The notes under the pieces are model-generated. The model had not been told where the DNA came from, did not search any database, and saw nothing but the letters and a program-made list of their open reading frames with translations. Of a stretch of DNA of 64,000 nucleotides, positions 10,701 through 23,100 are shown piece by piece. Each line of letters begins with the position of its first letter. Position 1 is the stretch's first letter. The translations under genes and the position numbers were made by a program. The stretch lies in contig CM028328.1 in assembly GCA_016647705.1 (NCBI GenBank), positions 4,675,311 through 4,739,310 of the forward strand, in the 5' to 3' direction. Source of the DNA: Eucommia ulmoides (Eukaryota; Streptophyta; Magnoliopsida; Garryales; Eucommiaceae).

Positions 10701-11997
10701 AGGTGGTGTTTGCTTAGTATTTCCACTTTTCTGTTTCTACTTTTGTTGGTGTCTAAATTTGGTTAACACTCGCAGTTAGTCTGGTCAGCATGCACGTGGA
10801 GTTTTTTTAAAGAAGGGAAGGTCTCGAGTATGGAGAGTCACTGTTCTCAGAGCAGTCCATGCTCAATGATCGAATCTTTAAGTTTGAGCTCGTACTTGCA
10901 CAAAGATCCGCTGGGGTGTACCCAGCGAAATCCCTACAGCGTGAAAGTAAGAGCTTAAGGAAAAAAGACAATTATGTGCTTCAAGTGAGTAGTTAAGCAT
11001 TACTTAGGGCATTGAAAGTCAAGGTATTTATAGGCGAGAAACACAATTAGCATCGTGGAATTAGGGCTCTGAGCACGATTAATTATGATAACTCGGCGTG
11101 TAGCCAATGAAGAGGCTCGTGAGGTGATTAGACCATTGAGACTTATCCTTCGGTCCAACAGGAAGAGCCCATGGGTTGGCCTAGATGATTAGGTGAGAGA
11201 GTCCAGTCCATAGGGACAATGTAACCTCTATTGGTGGCATATGAGGTCGCTAGTCGTAAACCAGCTCAGAATCCATGTGGGGGGAATACTTTAGTACTGG
11301 TTACTGGGTGGTGTTTGTTAGGTTAAGCTTGGCTAGGTCATGGCGGGCCACATTAGGTTGCTGCCTTTAGGTTAGAGCTCGACATGATGAGAGTCAAAAA
11401 AGGGTGAGGGGTCTTTGCCCACTAATCGGAAATTTTAGGGACACCTCACCTAAGCTATCCAAGTCACAGGTCAGAGAGCGAAAAATGCCACGCAAATTAA
11501 CACCATGGGACCATTCTGCCAGTGAGGATGAAGTTAATGCAAGGTTGTGTTGCCACGTGGTGGTTACTGATTTAAGCTCGATGGTTGGTGGGTGTTCCCC
11601 ATATCAACTTCCAATAAATTGGTATGAGAATTTTAATTCCGTTTTAGAGTATTCCAAGAATGAAAACATATTTGACAACAACCATTATCCTGAAATTTTT
11701 TCTTAAAATTTATGAGAACAGAAACAAGAAATACGTTTAGGTTCAAGTTTGCAACATTTGTTTTTTTTTTCTTTATACGTATGGTGGCTGAGGGGGTGGT
11801 GGTGAGAATAGTTTTGTGGGAGTGAATAAGAATCAATATTTTTTAGTTTCTCAGATTCTTAAAGAATTCAGGAAATACTCTCAAATTACCCTCAAAATTT
11901 GGGAACAAAAACGTGCTTACCATATGCGTTTTCGTACATTAATTCCAGAATTTTAAGAGTGAGAACAAAAATTAGAAAATGGAAACAATAACCAGCT
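10701..11997. mobile_element. Fold-back MITE, family M2 (GGTGGTGTTTGG ends), split by a solo LTR
   Basis: The left arm (AGGTGGTGTTTGCTTAG, 10701-10743) and the right portion (11607 to about 11997) align with the uninterrupted copy at 13405-13869. They share TTTCTACTT-CCAATAAA at the break and phrases such as AATAGTTTTGTGGGAGTGAAT. Solo LTR copy 3 sits in the gap. The right end is eroded. Confidence 0.75.
10744..11606 (+). mobile_element. Solo LTR, family S1, copy 3
   Basis: 863 bp, starting TGTTGGTGTC and ending CCATATCA, with flanks acttt and acttc (4 of 5). The uninterrupted M2 MITE at 13.4 kb shows the empty site. A TATTTATAGG box lies near the middle, as in copy 1. Confidence 0.78.
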
Positions 11998-12030
11998 TTG
12001 TCCACAAAAAATGAGTTTCTTTTTTGTCTA

Positions 12031-12190
12031 TAGGAAAAATTATTGTTTACGGGGATTTTCCCCTTTAATTTCTAAAGGGAGATTTATAATTTTGGTCTCA
12101 AATGTGTGAGGATGGGAGTGCGCGTGAATTCTGAGTTTTGCCAAATTGCACATTTGATCTCTCAAGGTTTAAATTTGTCTATTCAATATT
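12031..12190. mobile_element. Fragment of the 1369-1870 type Mutator MITE
   Basis: TAGGAAAAATTATTGTTTAC and, further on, GCACATTTGATCTCTCAAGG match one arm of the MITE at 1369-1870. Only one arm is recognisable. Confidence 0.5.
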
Positions 12191-12418
12191 AATGTTATCT
12201 ACTCCAATCTACTCAGTATATGTTTGCTTAGTTAAAATTAAAATTAAATTATTAATAGGTAATTTATTTGGCTAGTTTGGTTGGAGTAAAAATCCTATTT
12301 TCTATCAGTCAAAACACTACTCATGAATCAAAATGGTATTTTAGTTAATGAAAATACATATTTAGATTGGAATTGCTCTAATATTTGTTAAAATTATATA
12401 GGTGCAAATAGGGATGGT

Positions 12419-12884
12419 CATGGGTCGGGTTCTACTTAGGGTATAACGAAAATTTATCAAACACGAGTTTAGGCCCGGCCCTATTACTCTGTCCAAACCC
12501 GCCCACTGTAAAATATCTCAAACCCAAGCCTAACCCTATAATTTTTTTTATATAGTTTAAAAAATAATCACTAAAATAACAAATAAAAATTATAAAATAT
12601 GATCCATACTAATTAGTACTTACCAGTATTAATTTTTATCAACAAAAAAATAAAAAAACATTCATCCAGATTACGGTAAATTTCTTATATGTGTGTGTTT
12701 TATTAAATCGTCAGGCCTGACCAAGCCAACCCTAAAATAAATAGTCATTGCCCAAGTCCGACCCTAGAAGTAAACATGCCTAAATCTTAAAGTTCTAGTT
12801 TTGTCCATAGACTTAAACATCAAATCCAAACCCTAAAAGATAGCTAATAAGTTTGGCGGGTTAGGCGGACCTCTGAGCCGCCCA
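12419..12884. mobile_element. hAT-type MITE, family H1, copy 1
   Basis: Starts TAGGGATGGTCATGGGTCGGG-like and contains GGCCCGGCC and, near its end, GGCGGGTTAGGCGGAC, as does the H1 copy at 63281-63832. The 8-mers ggtgcaaa before and ggtgaaaa after match 7 of 8. The right terminus is eroded, so the end is approximate. Confidence 0.65.
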
Positions 12885-13404
12885 GGTGAAAAAATGGGGC
12901 CCAATGTTAGTTGTGCATGGACCAAGAGGGCCCACTCATCTCTAATCTTGTAGTCCATCTTCTATACAACACCCCCACGTTATCTCGACCCCATCCCTCT
13001 CAACTTGGTCTAAACCCTAATTGATTAATGGTAACAACCACCCTCCCGAAATTTACATTTTGGACCCTTTTCTTTTTAATCTCTTCTATTTTTCCATATA
13101 TCTTTTAATATTTGCCTCAATACCAAAATTTGGGGACTAATTTTAATTCTTAATTCTGTTGTTTTTCACATTTTGAATCATTTCTAGCTCCAAAAACATT
13201 AATTTTTTGTTCCAATAGTTTTATTTCTATTCCTTAGAAAATTGAACAAAAATAGAAATTTGGCAACAAAAGAAATATTTTTGTTTGTTCCGCTCTTAGT
13301 ATTTTAGAACAATTTTTTGTGACTAGAAGGAAATCACTCCCATTTTTTTATATTCCGAGTTTTTTTCCGGAACAAAAACAGAAATGTAGGAACATAAACA
13401 CTAT

Positions 13405-13869
13405 GGTGGTGTTTGGTTAGTGTTTTTTCTTTTTCCTTTTCTGTTTCTACTTCCAATAAACTAATATGAGTATTCTGTTTTTGTCGTGAAGTATTCTGAG
13501 AATAGAAACATATTTGATAACGACCATTGTTCTAAAATTGTTTCTTTTAATTTATGAGAACAGAAACAAAGAAACACGTTTGGTTACAATATTTGTTCTT
13601 CTTTTTTTTTCTTTAAATGTATGAAAATAAATATACATATTTCTTAATCAGTATAGTGGCAATAGCCGGTGGGGGGGAGAATAGTTTTGTGGGAGTGAAT
13701 GGGAATCAACACTTCTTTATTTCTCAGATTCTTAAGATATTCAGAGAATACATATTCTCAAAATTTTGAGAACAGAAACATGTTTACCAAACGCATTTCG
13801 GTACGTTAATCTCGAAATTTGGGGAGTGGGGACAAAATCAGGGAATGAAAACACTAACCAAACACCACC
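13405..13869. mobile_element. Fold-back MITE, family M2, intact copy
   Basis: Starts GGTGGTGTTTGGTTAGTG and ends CACTAACCAAACACCACC, perfect inverted ends of at least 18 bp, with inverted similarity continuing inward. It serves as the empty-site reference for the two split copies at 10.7-12.0 kb and 57.6-60.7 kb. I could not settle its target duplication. No coding capacity. Confidence 0.82.
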
Positions 13870-14151
13870 TCTAAATTTCTATTTATGCTCCAACATTTTT
13901 TTTTGGAACAGAAACATTACACAAAGGCCACCTTGCCCAATTGTTTTCCATTATGCCTCTTTTCATTTCTTAGATGACAAACAAACTTTTAATTACCAGA
14001 AGAATCCCCCATGTATTTCGCCATGAAAAAGGCTCATCATCCAAGTGATAGTTGCATGATTTTTCTTTTCACAGGTGGCTGTGATCTCAGCAATATATTG
14101 TGATGAACAGTTTATGTTTCATTACCCATACGTAACATGACACCAAGGATT

Positions 14152-14152
<1 letters not shown>

Positions 14153-14198
<46 letters not shown>
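14153..14198. repeat. (TA)n microsatellite
   Basis: About 23 TA units. No gene is recognised from 13870 to 14460. Confidence 0.95.
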
Positions 14199-14202
<4 letters not shown>

Positions 14203-14461
14203 ATGATGCCAAAACTGGATCGTCAGGTAAGGTTCTTGAGATTTGAAATATTGATCTTCCTTCAACTAGGGTTCTTGCATAACAATACATCGCGAGTAGG
14301 CTTACCGACATTGCACCTCCCATATGAGAATGAGACGAGAGTTCTCAAGAGATTTTGGCAGAGTAACAGCTAGTGGGAAAGTGTAGGTGTGTGTGCCTAC
14401 CTAGCTCGCTAAACCCACTCCATAGTATTTGCAGATTTATTTATTTATTTATTTTTTTTTT

Positions 14462-14480
14462 GGGGGGGGGGGGGGGGGGG
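14462..14480. repeat. G homopolymer of 19 bases after a T-rich run
   Basis: A run of 19 G directly follows TTTATTTATTTTTTTTT. Homopolymers this long are prone to sequencing error, so length is uncertain. Confidence 0.85.
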
Positions 14481-16774
14481 TTGTTGGTTGGACAAGTCTT
14501 CCCTAATTCATCGTCAACTTCCCAGAGAATTTGGGTTTAATGGACCGTTACCCTTGTATGCAGGCGTACAATGGCATATATATCCTTTTGTGAAGCTAAT
14601 GGCGTATATACTAGGGACCTTTGTTTTTTTTAATCGTACTTTGTGTGTGGATTTTATAGGTAGATGACGATATACTTATTGTATGACCATGAAGGTGTAT
14701 GGGCAGTGTTTTGTAGGAAGTATGTTTTTTTGTAAAGGTGTATGGATAGTGTGTTGTAGGGAGTGTGACATTTTGTAAGGGATCTTGCAAGGTGCATGGC
14801 AAAATCATAGCTATGTAGAAAGGGCTACCCTCCCCCTCTTTTTTGTCTATGAATGAATTTATTGCTTACCAAAAAAAGGTAACTGTTGCACATTCTTTTT
14901 ATGTAGCGAGTGGTTGAAACGTTCCCCCGAAATTATGATACGGACTAAGCTTGAAGATAGCAGGCAATGGTAGCCTCGAGAATAGGCTTGCATTGATTAG
15001 GAATAATCGTGCGCTCGGTAAGACCGCATATTTGTCGGTCTCTTTGACACCAGGTAAAACCCTTTATTGCCAGGAGATTTGGTTCGGGATCACGTGTTAG
15101 ACACGTGTATCCTATATTCGATATTTGGGTCCGCGTGTCGAGCATTATGGCTAGTCGGGACACCCTCCTCATCATAGAGTTATTTGATACAAGAAAGTGG
15201 AATAGTAATTGTGAACCGAACCGATCAGATGTCGATTCACATAGGGATGAAACACAATCCCAAACTAGGATAAGAGCCTACTATAAATTGAGGTGGACAT
15301 ATTTATAATTCTAGGAATTTCATGTAATTTTTAGTATAATTTTTAAAATTATTAGAATTAAAAATAAAATTTCCATTTTTTATTTGATTTTGTTAGATAA
15401 AAAATGAAAATTTGTAATAAAATCACATCAAAAGTCAAATATAAAAAATTAAAGTTACTCCCACTTGAGGAGTCCATGTGTAAAGTTGTTCTTTTTCAAT
15501 TCATGGTGATGAAAAAAAATAGGGATAGTACTAGCTAGGAATAATGCTTTATTAGCCATTTTTAATTTAATTATTTTAAATCTTAATAAATAATATTATA
15601 AAAAATTTACATCCAAGATAGTCTGTCATTACGACAAATATCAAGAACACTTATTATTATTTTCATAATACATAACTTAAAACATCCCGATCTTTTCAGT
15701 TCACTTACCTAAGACATCTCCTATTAAATTTTATTAATAAAAGTACACTCGTCACGTGATTTTTTTTGTTATATATTTTATTTTTTTCTCTATTTTTTTT
15801 TTAAGGGTAAAAAAGTCATGACGATAAGTATTCTGTATTTTAAGGGTAGTGTACTCAATTTTGAATAAGGGATGTATTTTGTAATTTTCAAATGTGAAGG
15901 GGTGTGAATGATCTTTGAATTTTCTACCCTTGAGCTTATTTACATTTATTAACCTATAGATTTTTAAACTACTGACATCACCCCGGACACAATATCCACA
16001 GCATGTATAATTTAAAAATTTTAATTTTTAATTCTTCAGGACACTTCAGTACGTGTATTCACCGCGTGTCTGTGTCCGATACGTGTTTGGCACACGTACA
16101 ACCACACTCCCACAAGTGACTATGCTTTGTAAACTAACGTAAATAGATTAGAGAATAATTTTCAACAAATTTATAAATTTTAACTTAACAAAATTAATGT
16201 AACGAGAAATTTCGTAATATAAAAAAAATTAACACAATATTATACAAAATTAACCTTAATTTAATACATAATCATTCAAATCTAACCCTAACCTTAGAAA
16301 CTTAATAACCTTAATTAAGCAAATTAAACACAAATTAATTCACATCAAACCTTAATTTTAATATTTAACAAAATTAAATTATTATACAAATATAACCCTA
16401 ATTTCATAAATTTATAATTATAACCCTATCATACAAAAAAATCAAACAAATATTTCAAAATTATTTAAGTATAATTACACAACTCAAGCAATAATCAAGG
16501 CTAATACTAACAATACATACATAATATCAATATATATATATATACATTCACAAAATTTGATTGATTAAACTATCTTAGCTAAAACATAAATCGGGTCGAA
16601 AATGGAAACCACCGGGCTAAAAATCGGCTTTCAAAAAACCAAATTCTTCCAACTAGAAAGCGATTTTCAGCTTTAAAAAACAAGCTGAAAATCGAAGAAA
16701 CGAAAATTGATTTAAAAAAAATGACAGTCAGTTATGGTTGAACCAATTTTCAGTAATCAGTTGTAGGGTACAAT
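14481..16774. other. Intergenic stretch without a recognised gene
   Basis: AT-rich. It holds a two-copy imperfect repeat at about 14690-14770 (GAAGGTGTATGGGCAG and AAGGTGTATGGATAG). A tail near 14840-14878 ending TTACCAAAAAAA could be a LINE 3' end (weak). Two nearby CACGTG palindromes occur near 15088-15110. A very A/T-rich tract runs from 16140 to 16560. No frame here resembles a protein I know. Confidence 0.6.
16661..16694. repeat. Perfect 13-bp inverted repeat (hairpin)
   Basis: CGATTTTCAGCTT and AAGCTGAAAATCG form a perfect 13-bp stem around an 8-base loop. It sits about 80 bp left of a SINE and downstream of MED15. Function unknown; too short for a typical plant miRNA precursor. Confidence 0.8.
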
Positions 16775-16913
16775 AGTCTGGTTGCTCTATCGTGACCTGG
16801 AGGGCACAGGTTCAAATTTGGTAAAGCTGCGACATCTTACCCTCCCCAGACCTTACAATGGAAAGAGTCTTCGTGCATTGAGCTACCCTTTTAGTTGTAG
16901 GGGAAGCATTTTC
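16775..16913 (+). mobile_element. Au-type SINE, near full length
   Basis: It has a tRNA-like head with box-B-like GGTTCAAATTT, then the Au family signature in decayed form (GGTAAAGCTGCGACATCTTA, CCCTCCCCAGACCTTACAATG, GTGCATTGAGCTACCCTTTT). Au SINEs are Pol III-derived and copied by LINE machinery. It lies about 190 bp beyond the MED15 stop codon, in the likely 3' flank. Confidence 0.75.
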
Positions 16914-17104
16914 AACGAAAACGAAATCAAGGAATTAATTCTCCCCCACGTTATCGTACCACGAACCGTTAACAAAAGGAGAAGAATGCAGAACACAAGA
17001 AACATAATGACTGCACAGCCAATAATGCATTAACCCAAATTATATAGTATGTTGACTGAGGTTAATTAAGAAGAATCCATGGAAATAATTGCTTTTATGT
17101 ATGT

Positions 17105-20100
17105 TCAGGCAGCTTTTAGACGAGTCTCCAAGATCCCATACGTAGAGCTGAAGCTTCCCCCACCCCTTTCCTGGGCGTACTCGGAAATAACACTACGAAC
17201 ACAAACATCCCAAGTTCTCGCTACGTCCCAAAGGGACATCGGTTGGGCGAGGCTGCGTAGGGAGAGACTCAATCTGCCCCTCGCCTTTATCGAAAGGTCT
17301 TCATACTCCTTGCTGCACAAAACAAAAATGTGCAAAAGAACTCTAAATCATTTGATTTGCATGCAAAATATACACACTTTGTTTACAGCATACATACATA
17401 TTACATACATAGGTTAATTATATGCGATGTGGCGAAAAAGATTGATTCAACAAGATATGCCTTGCCTGCAGTAAGATTTAAAACTTGTCGTCTACTTAAT
17501 TCTGAGTTCATGCCACGATGATCTATATGGAAGTGCAGTTTTGTTGATGCATTCGTATTGAGAATGCAGAAGACGAGAGATCTTCTTTTGAACAGGAAAA
17601 TTTGGTCACGTAGATCTTCTATTTCGCTCCAAATGCAAAAATGGCGGTGACGTAATAGAAGAAAAGAGGATTAGCCTCTTAGTGAGAAATAAAGCTAATT
17701 CAGATTCAATGTAATAGTAATCTCTTTGTATTACACATTGTTATTTACTCTAGAAGAGGTACATGTAGATAAAAGTACCTAAAATGTAACAATAACCTCT
17801 TTTAGCACTACACTACACTCATTATTTACACTAGAGAGCCTAGGGATTATGGTAAACAAAATAAGGCCTTGAATAAAAGAATTTGGTGGGTTAAGGGGCT
17901 AGAATACAAACTTATAAAGATTTTAACTAGATAGAACGAGTTGACTACAACATCAACCCGACCAGGGGAGATTGGCTCTTCGGCCTCAACTCCTCACCCC
18001 GACCAGGGTTACGACCCCAGGACAAGGTGCCACCGCTATCCCTACCCGGGAGCAGTTGTAACGTCCCCACTTATTCAGGAAAGAGCCATTGAACTCCCTA
18101 AGTAATAGTTCCTTAACTCCCAACCCCGTGATTATCGCCACATTAATGATAATAGGCCAAGATTCGGAAAAGACTTGCCAAACAAGTCCTCCTTCACCTA
18201 TAAATACTGACACGGGGGATCTGACCAAGTACGCTCTTTTTTTCTAGCTGATACTTTGCAAAACTTTCTTGAGAACTCTCAAAGTGACGTGTCTGGTGAA
18301 CCATTTTCAGGCTTCATCAATGTGTATAACTAATTTTTTTTTTTTAATCAAAGTGGGGCTTGCGTCCCCCATGGAACAACATGCATCTGCCACGGGCAGT
18401 TATGCTCGTAAAACATAATTTACACAAATAATTTCTGCCAATCTTGCAATTTATCATTTTTTTGTGAATCTTAATAAAAGAAAACATGCAAGTTGTGCTA
18501 AATTTGTCAAATAGATAAAATATCACAAAACTGATGAAAATATAAAAGGAGCCTGTCGTCTCACCTTATTTCCACTGGAAACTTGTCCAACAATATCGGG
18601 GAGCAACTTGGATAATTTGTGGGAACAAGCAGCAGTAAGAGCTGAATCGGTGTCTGCATTACCGATATAAGCTATGTAAGTTCACCTTAGAAACGGAACA
18701 CCCGTGATTGAAATTTACTGAAAGGCATTGAAAACTCACCAGTTGTGCTGAAGCATACTGTGATTTCAAATTCGGACTGACAGCCACAGGAATGAAGGAA
18801 CACTTGACAATAGTTCCTTCACCACCACTAGCAGCAGCTGCTTCTGTAGTTGTATCGCTATCGTCATCACAGATATCTAGCAAAGTTTCTATAAGTCGCC
18901 TATTAATTCCCCGTATTTCCTCCTTTAGGCCATGGTTTGCCTGCAATAGATGACACATTACTTCTGTATAGTTGAGAAACTATATAGCAATTTTCCCAGG
19001 ACGTTGTGGTGGAAAAATTACATGCTACAATCAAGCACAACTATGTGAAGAAAAAAAACATAGTTATATTAAATAATGAGGTAAATGAGGAAGGACTGAA
19101 TCTCCAAGAACCACATCATAAGCTACTACATCAATAAGAAACACATGAACATATTGGAGTTCTAAAGTCTTGGAAATAACTATTAGAATCCATTTTTCTG
19201 TATTCTATTGATTAAGCCTCCTTTTTTCGCTCGTTGAATAGAATTGTTTCTTTATTGGCCCCGAAGTAGTACAACAGAGAGTTGTATGTTGCGTTCAGGA
19301 AGGATGAATCGCTCCATCTATACAAAATAAGTGAAAGATTACGGAATTTGAAACAGCGGCACAAACGTAGCAAAGAAAAACATAAAGATGACTTTCATAA
19401 ATCATACTACCAAACTAACTTGCAAAGAGTATTTTCTGAGACATTTTAAACTTGTAGTAAGAGAATAGGAGCGTAGAACAGTACCTCAATCCTGGGCCTC
19501 TTATGCGATGTTGCAGTTGACTCTAAATCAGATGATTCAGATCCAGTACACCATGTGAAACTATCATTTATGCTGCCAGCTGATGATGGAATATTTAAAG
19601 GCACTGCACTCATATAGCGCTTCATTTTCTTTGTTCCAGTGTGTCCGTCTTGTGTGATAAAATTTCTTGCCCGTAGAAAACATTTTGGCATGACAACCAA
19701 ATCCTCACCAACAGCAGCTCTTGAGCCATTATCAGGTGCTGATCCAGCAATCTTATCAAGCATGCTGACAACCGACCCAATTCCACTAACTGAGGCACTC
19801 AATACCTCAGGTGACATTGACTTTACCTGATGATTGAATCATATAGAATAAAGAGCCATTTGATCAACCAATCTCAAAAGGACAGGAAAAGAAGAAAAAA
19901 TAAGGCTGGAAGTTGGATTCAACTAACCACTTTAATTAACCGTTCAAAAGGCTGTTCTGTTACATTTGACTTGTCTGGTATAACTGATGCATGGCCATGA
20001 CTATCAGGACCAGTGAACTCTGCAAGCAAAGGCGATGCAGATATGCCAGGAGTGCCAATGGCAAGCGATTGTGCCAGTGCGACTGCACCAGTTGTTTGCT

Positions 20101-23100
20101 GATGTCCAACGTTTGCAACATTCGACAGTGATGAAACGCCAGAGTTGACTTTATCAGACTCCCCTGGCATCGGAGAAGGAGCCAAGGGCGTTGAAGGAGA
20201 TGGAACAATGAAGGGTGAGTTTGCAGGCTGCAAAGCGGTTACATCTTTGGTAAGAGACGTCGGTAAGTTTTGTTGGTCTATTTGTGGAGAAGGATGCTGT
20301 GGAATTTGAGGGGATGCAGCTTGAAGTAGTTGAGGTGAAGAACTAGGCAATGGAGATCCTCCCTTCAATTGTTGGTGATGAAATGCCGACTGCTGTGCTC
20401 CTGGATGATTCTGGAGAACTCCAGATCTCAAACCCATTTGCTGTCTCATTTTCAAGTCAATATCAGAAACTGAATGAAGCTGTGCCATCTGGTTTGCCTG
20501 CAATTGTGTAGACTGCTGCTGTTTTGTTTGCTGTTGCTGCTGCTGTAGCTGCTGTTTATGCATCAACTGTTGCTGCATCTGGCGCTGTTGGAATTGTTTC
20601 AATTGTTGGTTTCGTAGAATCTGCTGTTCCTGCTGTTTCAGACGCTGATGCTGAAGAATGTTGGCAGTTGGCTGTATTGCATTCATCCCACTTTGTGACG
20701 ATAAGCTGCTCATGTTTACCTGTAGTGGTCCATTTGCAGAATTTTCTTGAAGTGATCCAACACCAACCTGCCGCAATGAATTCAGAGAATTGGATTGTCC
20801 GTGAGCCAATTGGGAAGCAGTCTGCAGCGAATTTATCATCTTCTGTTTAGCATTTGAAACCCCAGATAAAGAAAATGTCGTGTCATTCTGCTGCATTGAT
20901 CCTACAGAACTCTGTAAGTTCATTGACTGCATCTGTGGGTTCATCTGATTCTCATGGGTAATTTGAACCTGTGGCTGCTGTGATTGCTGCATGGCGTGCA
21001 TATGAGGAAGTTGTTGATCTTGCTGCGAAGGTTTTCGGAGCCTATTTGAATTGAGAAAACCGACAATCTGCTTCTCATAGTTGGCGAATTTCTCCTTATG
21101 AGCAGTTGTTATATTGCTCTTTGGAACTTGCATGAATACAATTAAGCGCTCCAGCATATGTTTAAATCCCTTCAGCTTCTCATGCTGTTCATTCTTTGGT
21201 TGCTGAGGAAGAGAATCAATCTGGAAACCAGTAAAAAATAACAGTGTGATGAGACAAGCCCAACCCCAGGCTAGGAAGAAAATATCCTACCACCGCTACA
21301 GAATAAGCCATATGGGATATAATGGAATACTTATAAATTGAGTTTTTTGTCGCTTACCAGCTGCAATTTACCAGCAATTCTATGGTACATTTCATTTACT
21401 TCTGGTAAATACATCTCCTTCAATGTCTTTATCTGCAGGCAATAGCAACAAAGTTTCAGGTCTGATTCCAACAAAAGGATATATGTTATGGCAACCTTTT
21501 TTAACCGATAAACTTTAAAGGGCAGAAAAAAACAAAACAGTTCATGAATACAATGAAGAAACAAACATTTCACTTCAATTTAATGTGTGATTGGAGATGT
21601 AGGGGTAGTTCATGTCACCTTACTTGACCGTCTTAACTCTTCAGAGTAGAAGCAGAAGATAATTTATGGGATAATGGATGGAGAGACCCAATCAAATGAT
21701 GTAACTAAGAAATTATCCAATTTTTTTAAACGCTGAGAAATAGTCCTTTGATAGTGATTACAGTTTCCGTTTATTTCGACTATACTATTAAATGACACCA
21801 TTGCCCTCACTTTACAAATCATTAAATAAACTAATTTAAGCATAAGTTTCAACCACAATTTATAAAGAAACTAATTTAAGCAAAAGTTTCAATCGCCGGC
21901 CTGGACCAACACCCACCTCCAGCACCTTCGCAGTCAACCACGTTGGACCACCTCCAGCCAACGACAGACTACTGCAGTGACCACCGTCGCCAAACCACAA
22001 CCACATTGAAGCAGCGAAATGTAACAAAAAGGGTATTTTAGGCAATAAAATTATAATTGTAACTAATTTATTTAATTCGGCGGTAAGTGGAGGAATGTAA
22101 CAAAGGGTATTTTAGATATTTTAAAAATTATAATTGTAACTGAATTTATATAAGTTGGTATGAAATAGTGAATGTAACAATGGGTATTTTCGGTATGTTA
22201 ACATTTATTATAGAATTAGTTCATGCACTGGAATGTAACAAAAGGGTAAAATTGTCAACAAAATTAGGAATAAACTCAAGCTGTAAAAAAATTGGAAAAA
22301 TTAAGGGATTAAAAGGTTATATATTTGCCACACATATTAAGTGCTCCAACCCTTCCAACCTTCAGAAACTCAACGACACACACACACAAATCCCGTGTCT
22401 TGGTTCTAAGGTTTGCCCAACCACTAGTCAATCATTCAATCCTACAGTACAGGTACTTTTTGAAAGCAATGAAGACCAACATTTTGATCAACCTACTCTT
22501 GCCTATAAAGCAAGAAAATTTGTTAGGAAACAAACATTATAAAGTACCTTTTGATAAACCTCCTCTTGCCAATCTCCAGCATTTGCATTTCCTGTCTGAC
22601 TGGAGGAATCTAACGAGGCTAATCACAAAGAGAAGTAGATAGTTATATTAGCAGAGAATAAATAGATGATTAAGTAAATGTCGAAGTTGTGTAATAATAA
22701 CAGAAGTATTTCATGAACCCCACCCACCCCCAAAACAACCTGCCGCCACCAAAAAAATAGGATTAAAAAAAAAAAAGGAATGAAACAAAGAAAGAAACAG
22801 AAAGACAAACAAATGCACACAACTTCTACTCTTCTTTTATTACTTGAGAAATTGTATAACACAAGCATTTCATGAAACAGATCCCCCCCCCCTTTCAAGG
22901 AGGAACACGTACACAACATTCATGTTCTTCTTCGTTAAGAAACTGCCAGAAATTACTCCCTCTACAACAACAACAACAAAGCCTTTGTCCCACTTATATA
23001 GGGTCGGCTACATGAATCCGTTTAAGCCATAGTGATCGATCAAGGGTCATCCCCTCAAACAGGTTTAATATCATCAAATTAATTATAATAGTCCCGTTCA

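Noticed and set aside
16661-16694. miRNA precursor
   Set aside because: The stem is only 13 bp, too short for a plant precursor.
20524-20850. Plus-strand open frames rich in Ala/Val opposite MED15 exons (also 24145-24444 and 24610-24846)
   Set aside because: They are the reverse reading of CAG-rich glutamine codons, which leaves the antisense frame open; the minus-strand reading has clear homology.
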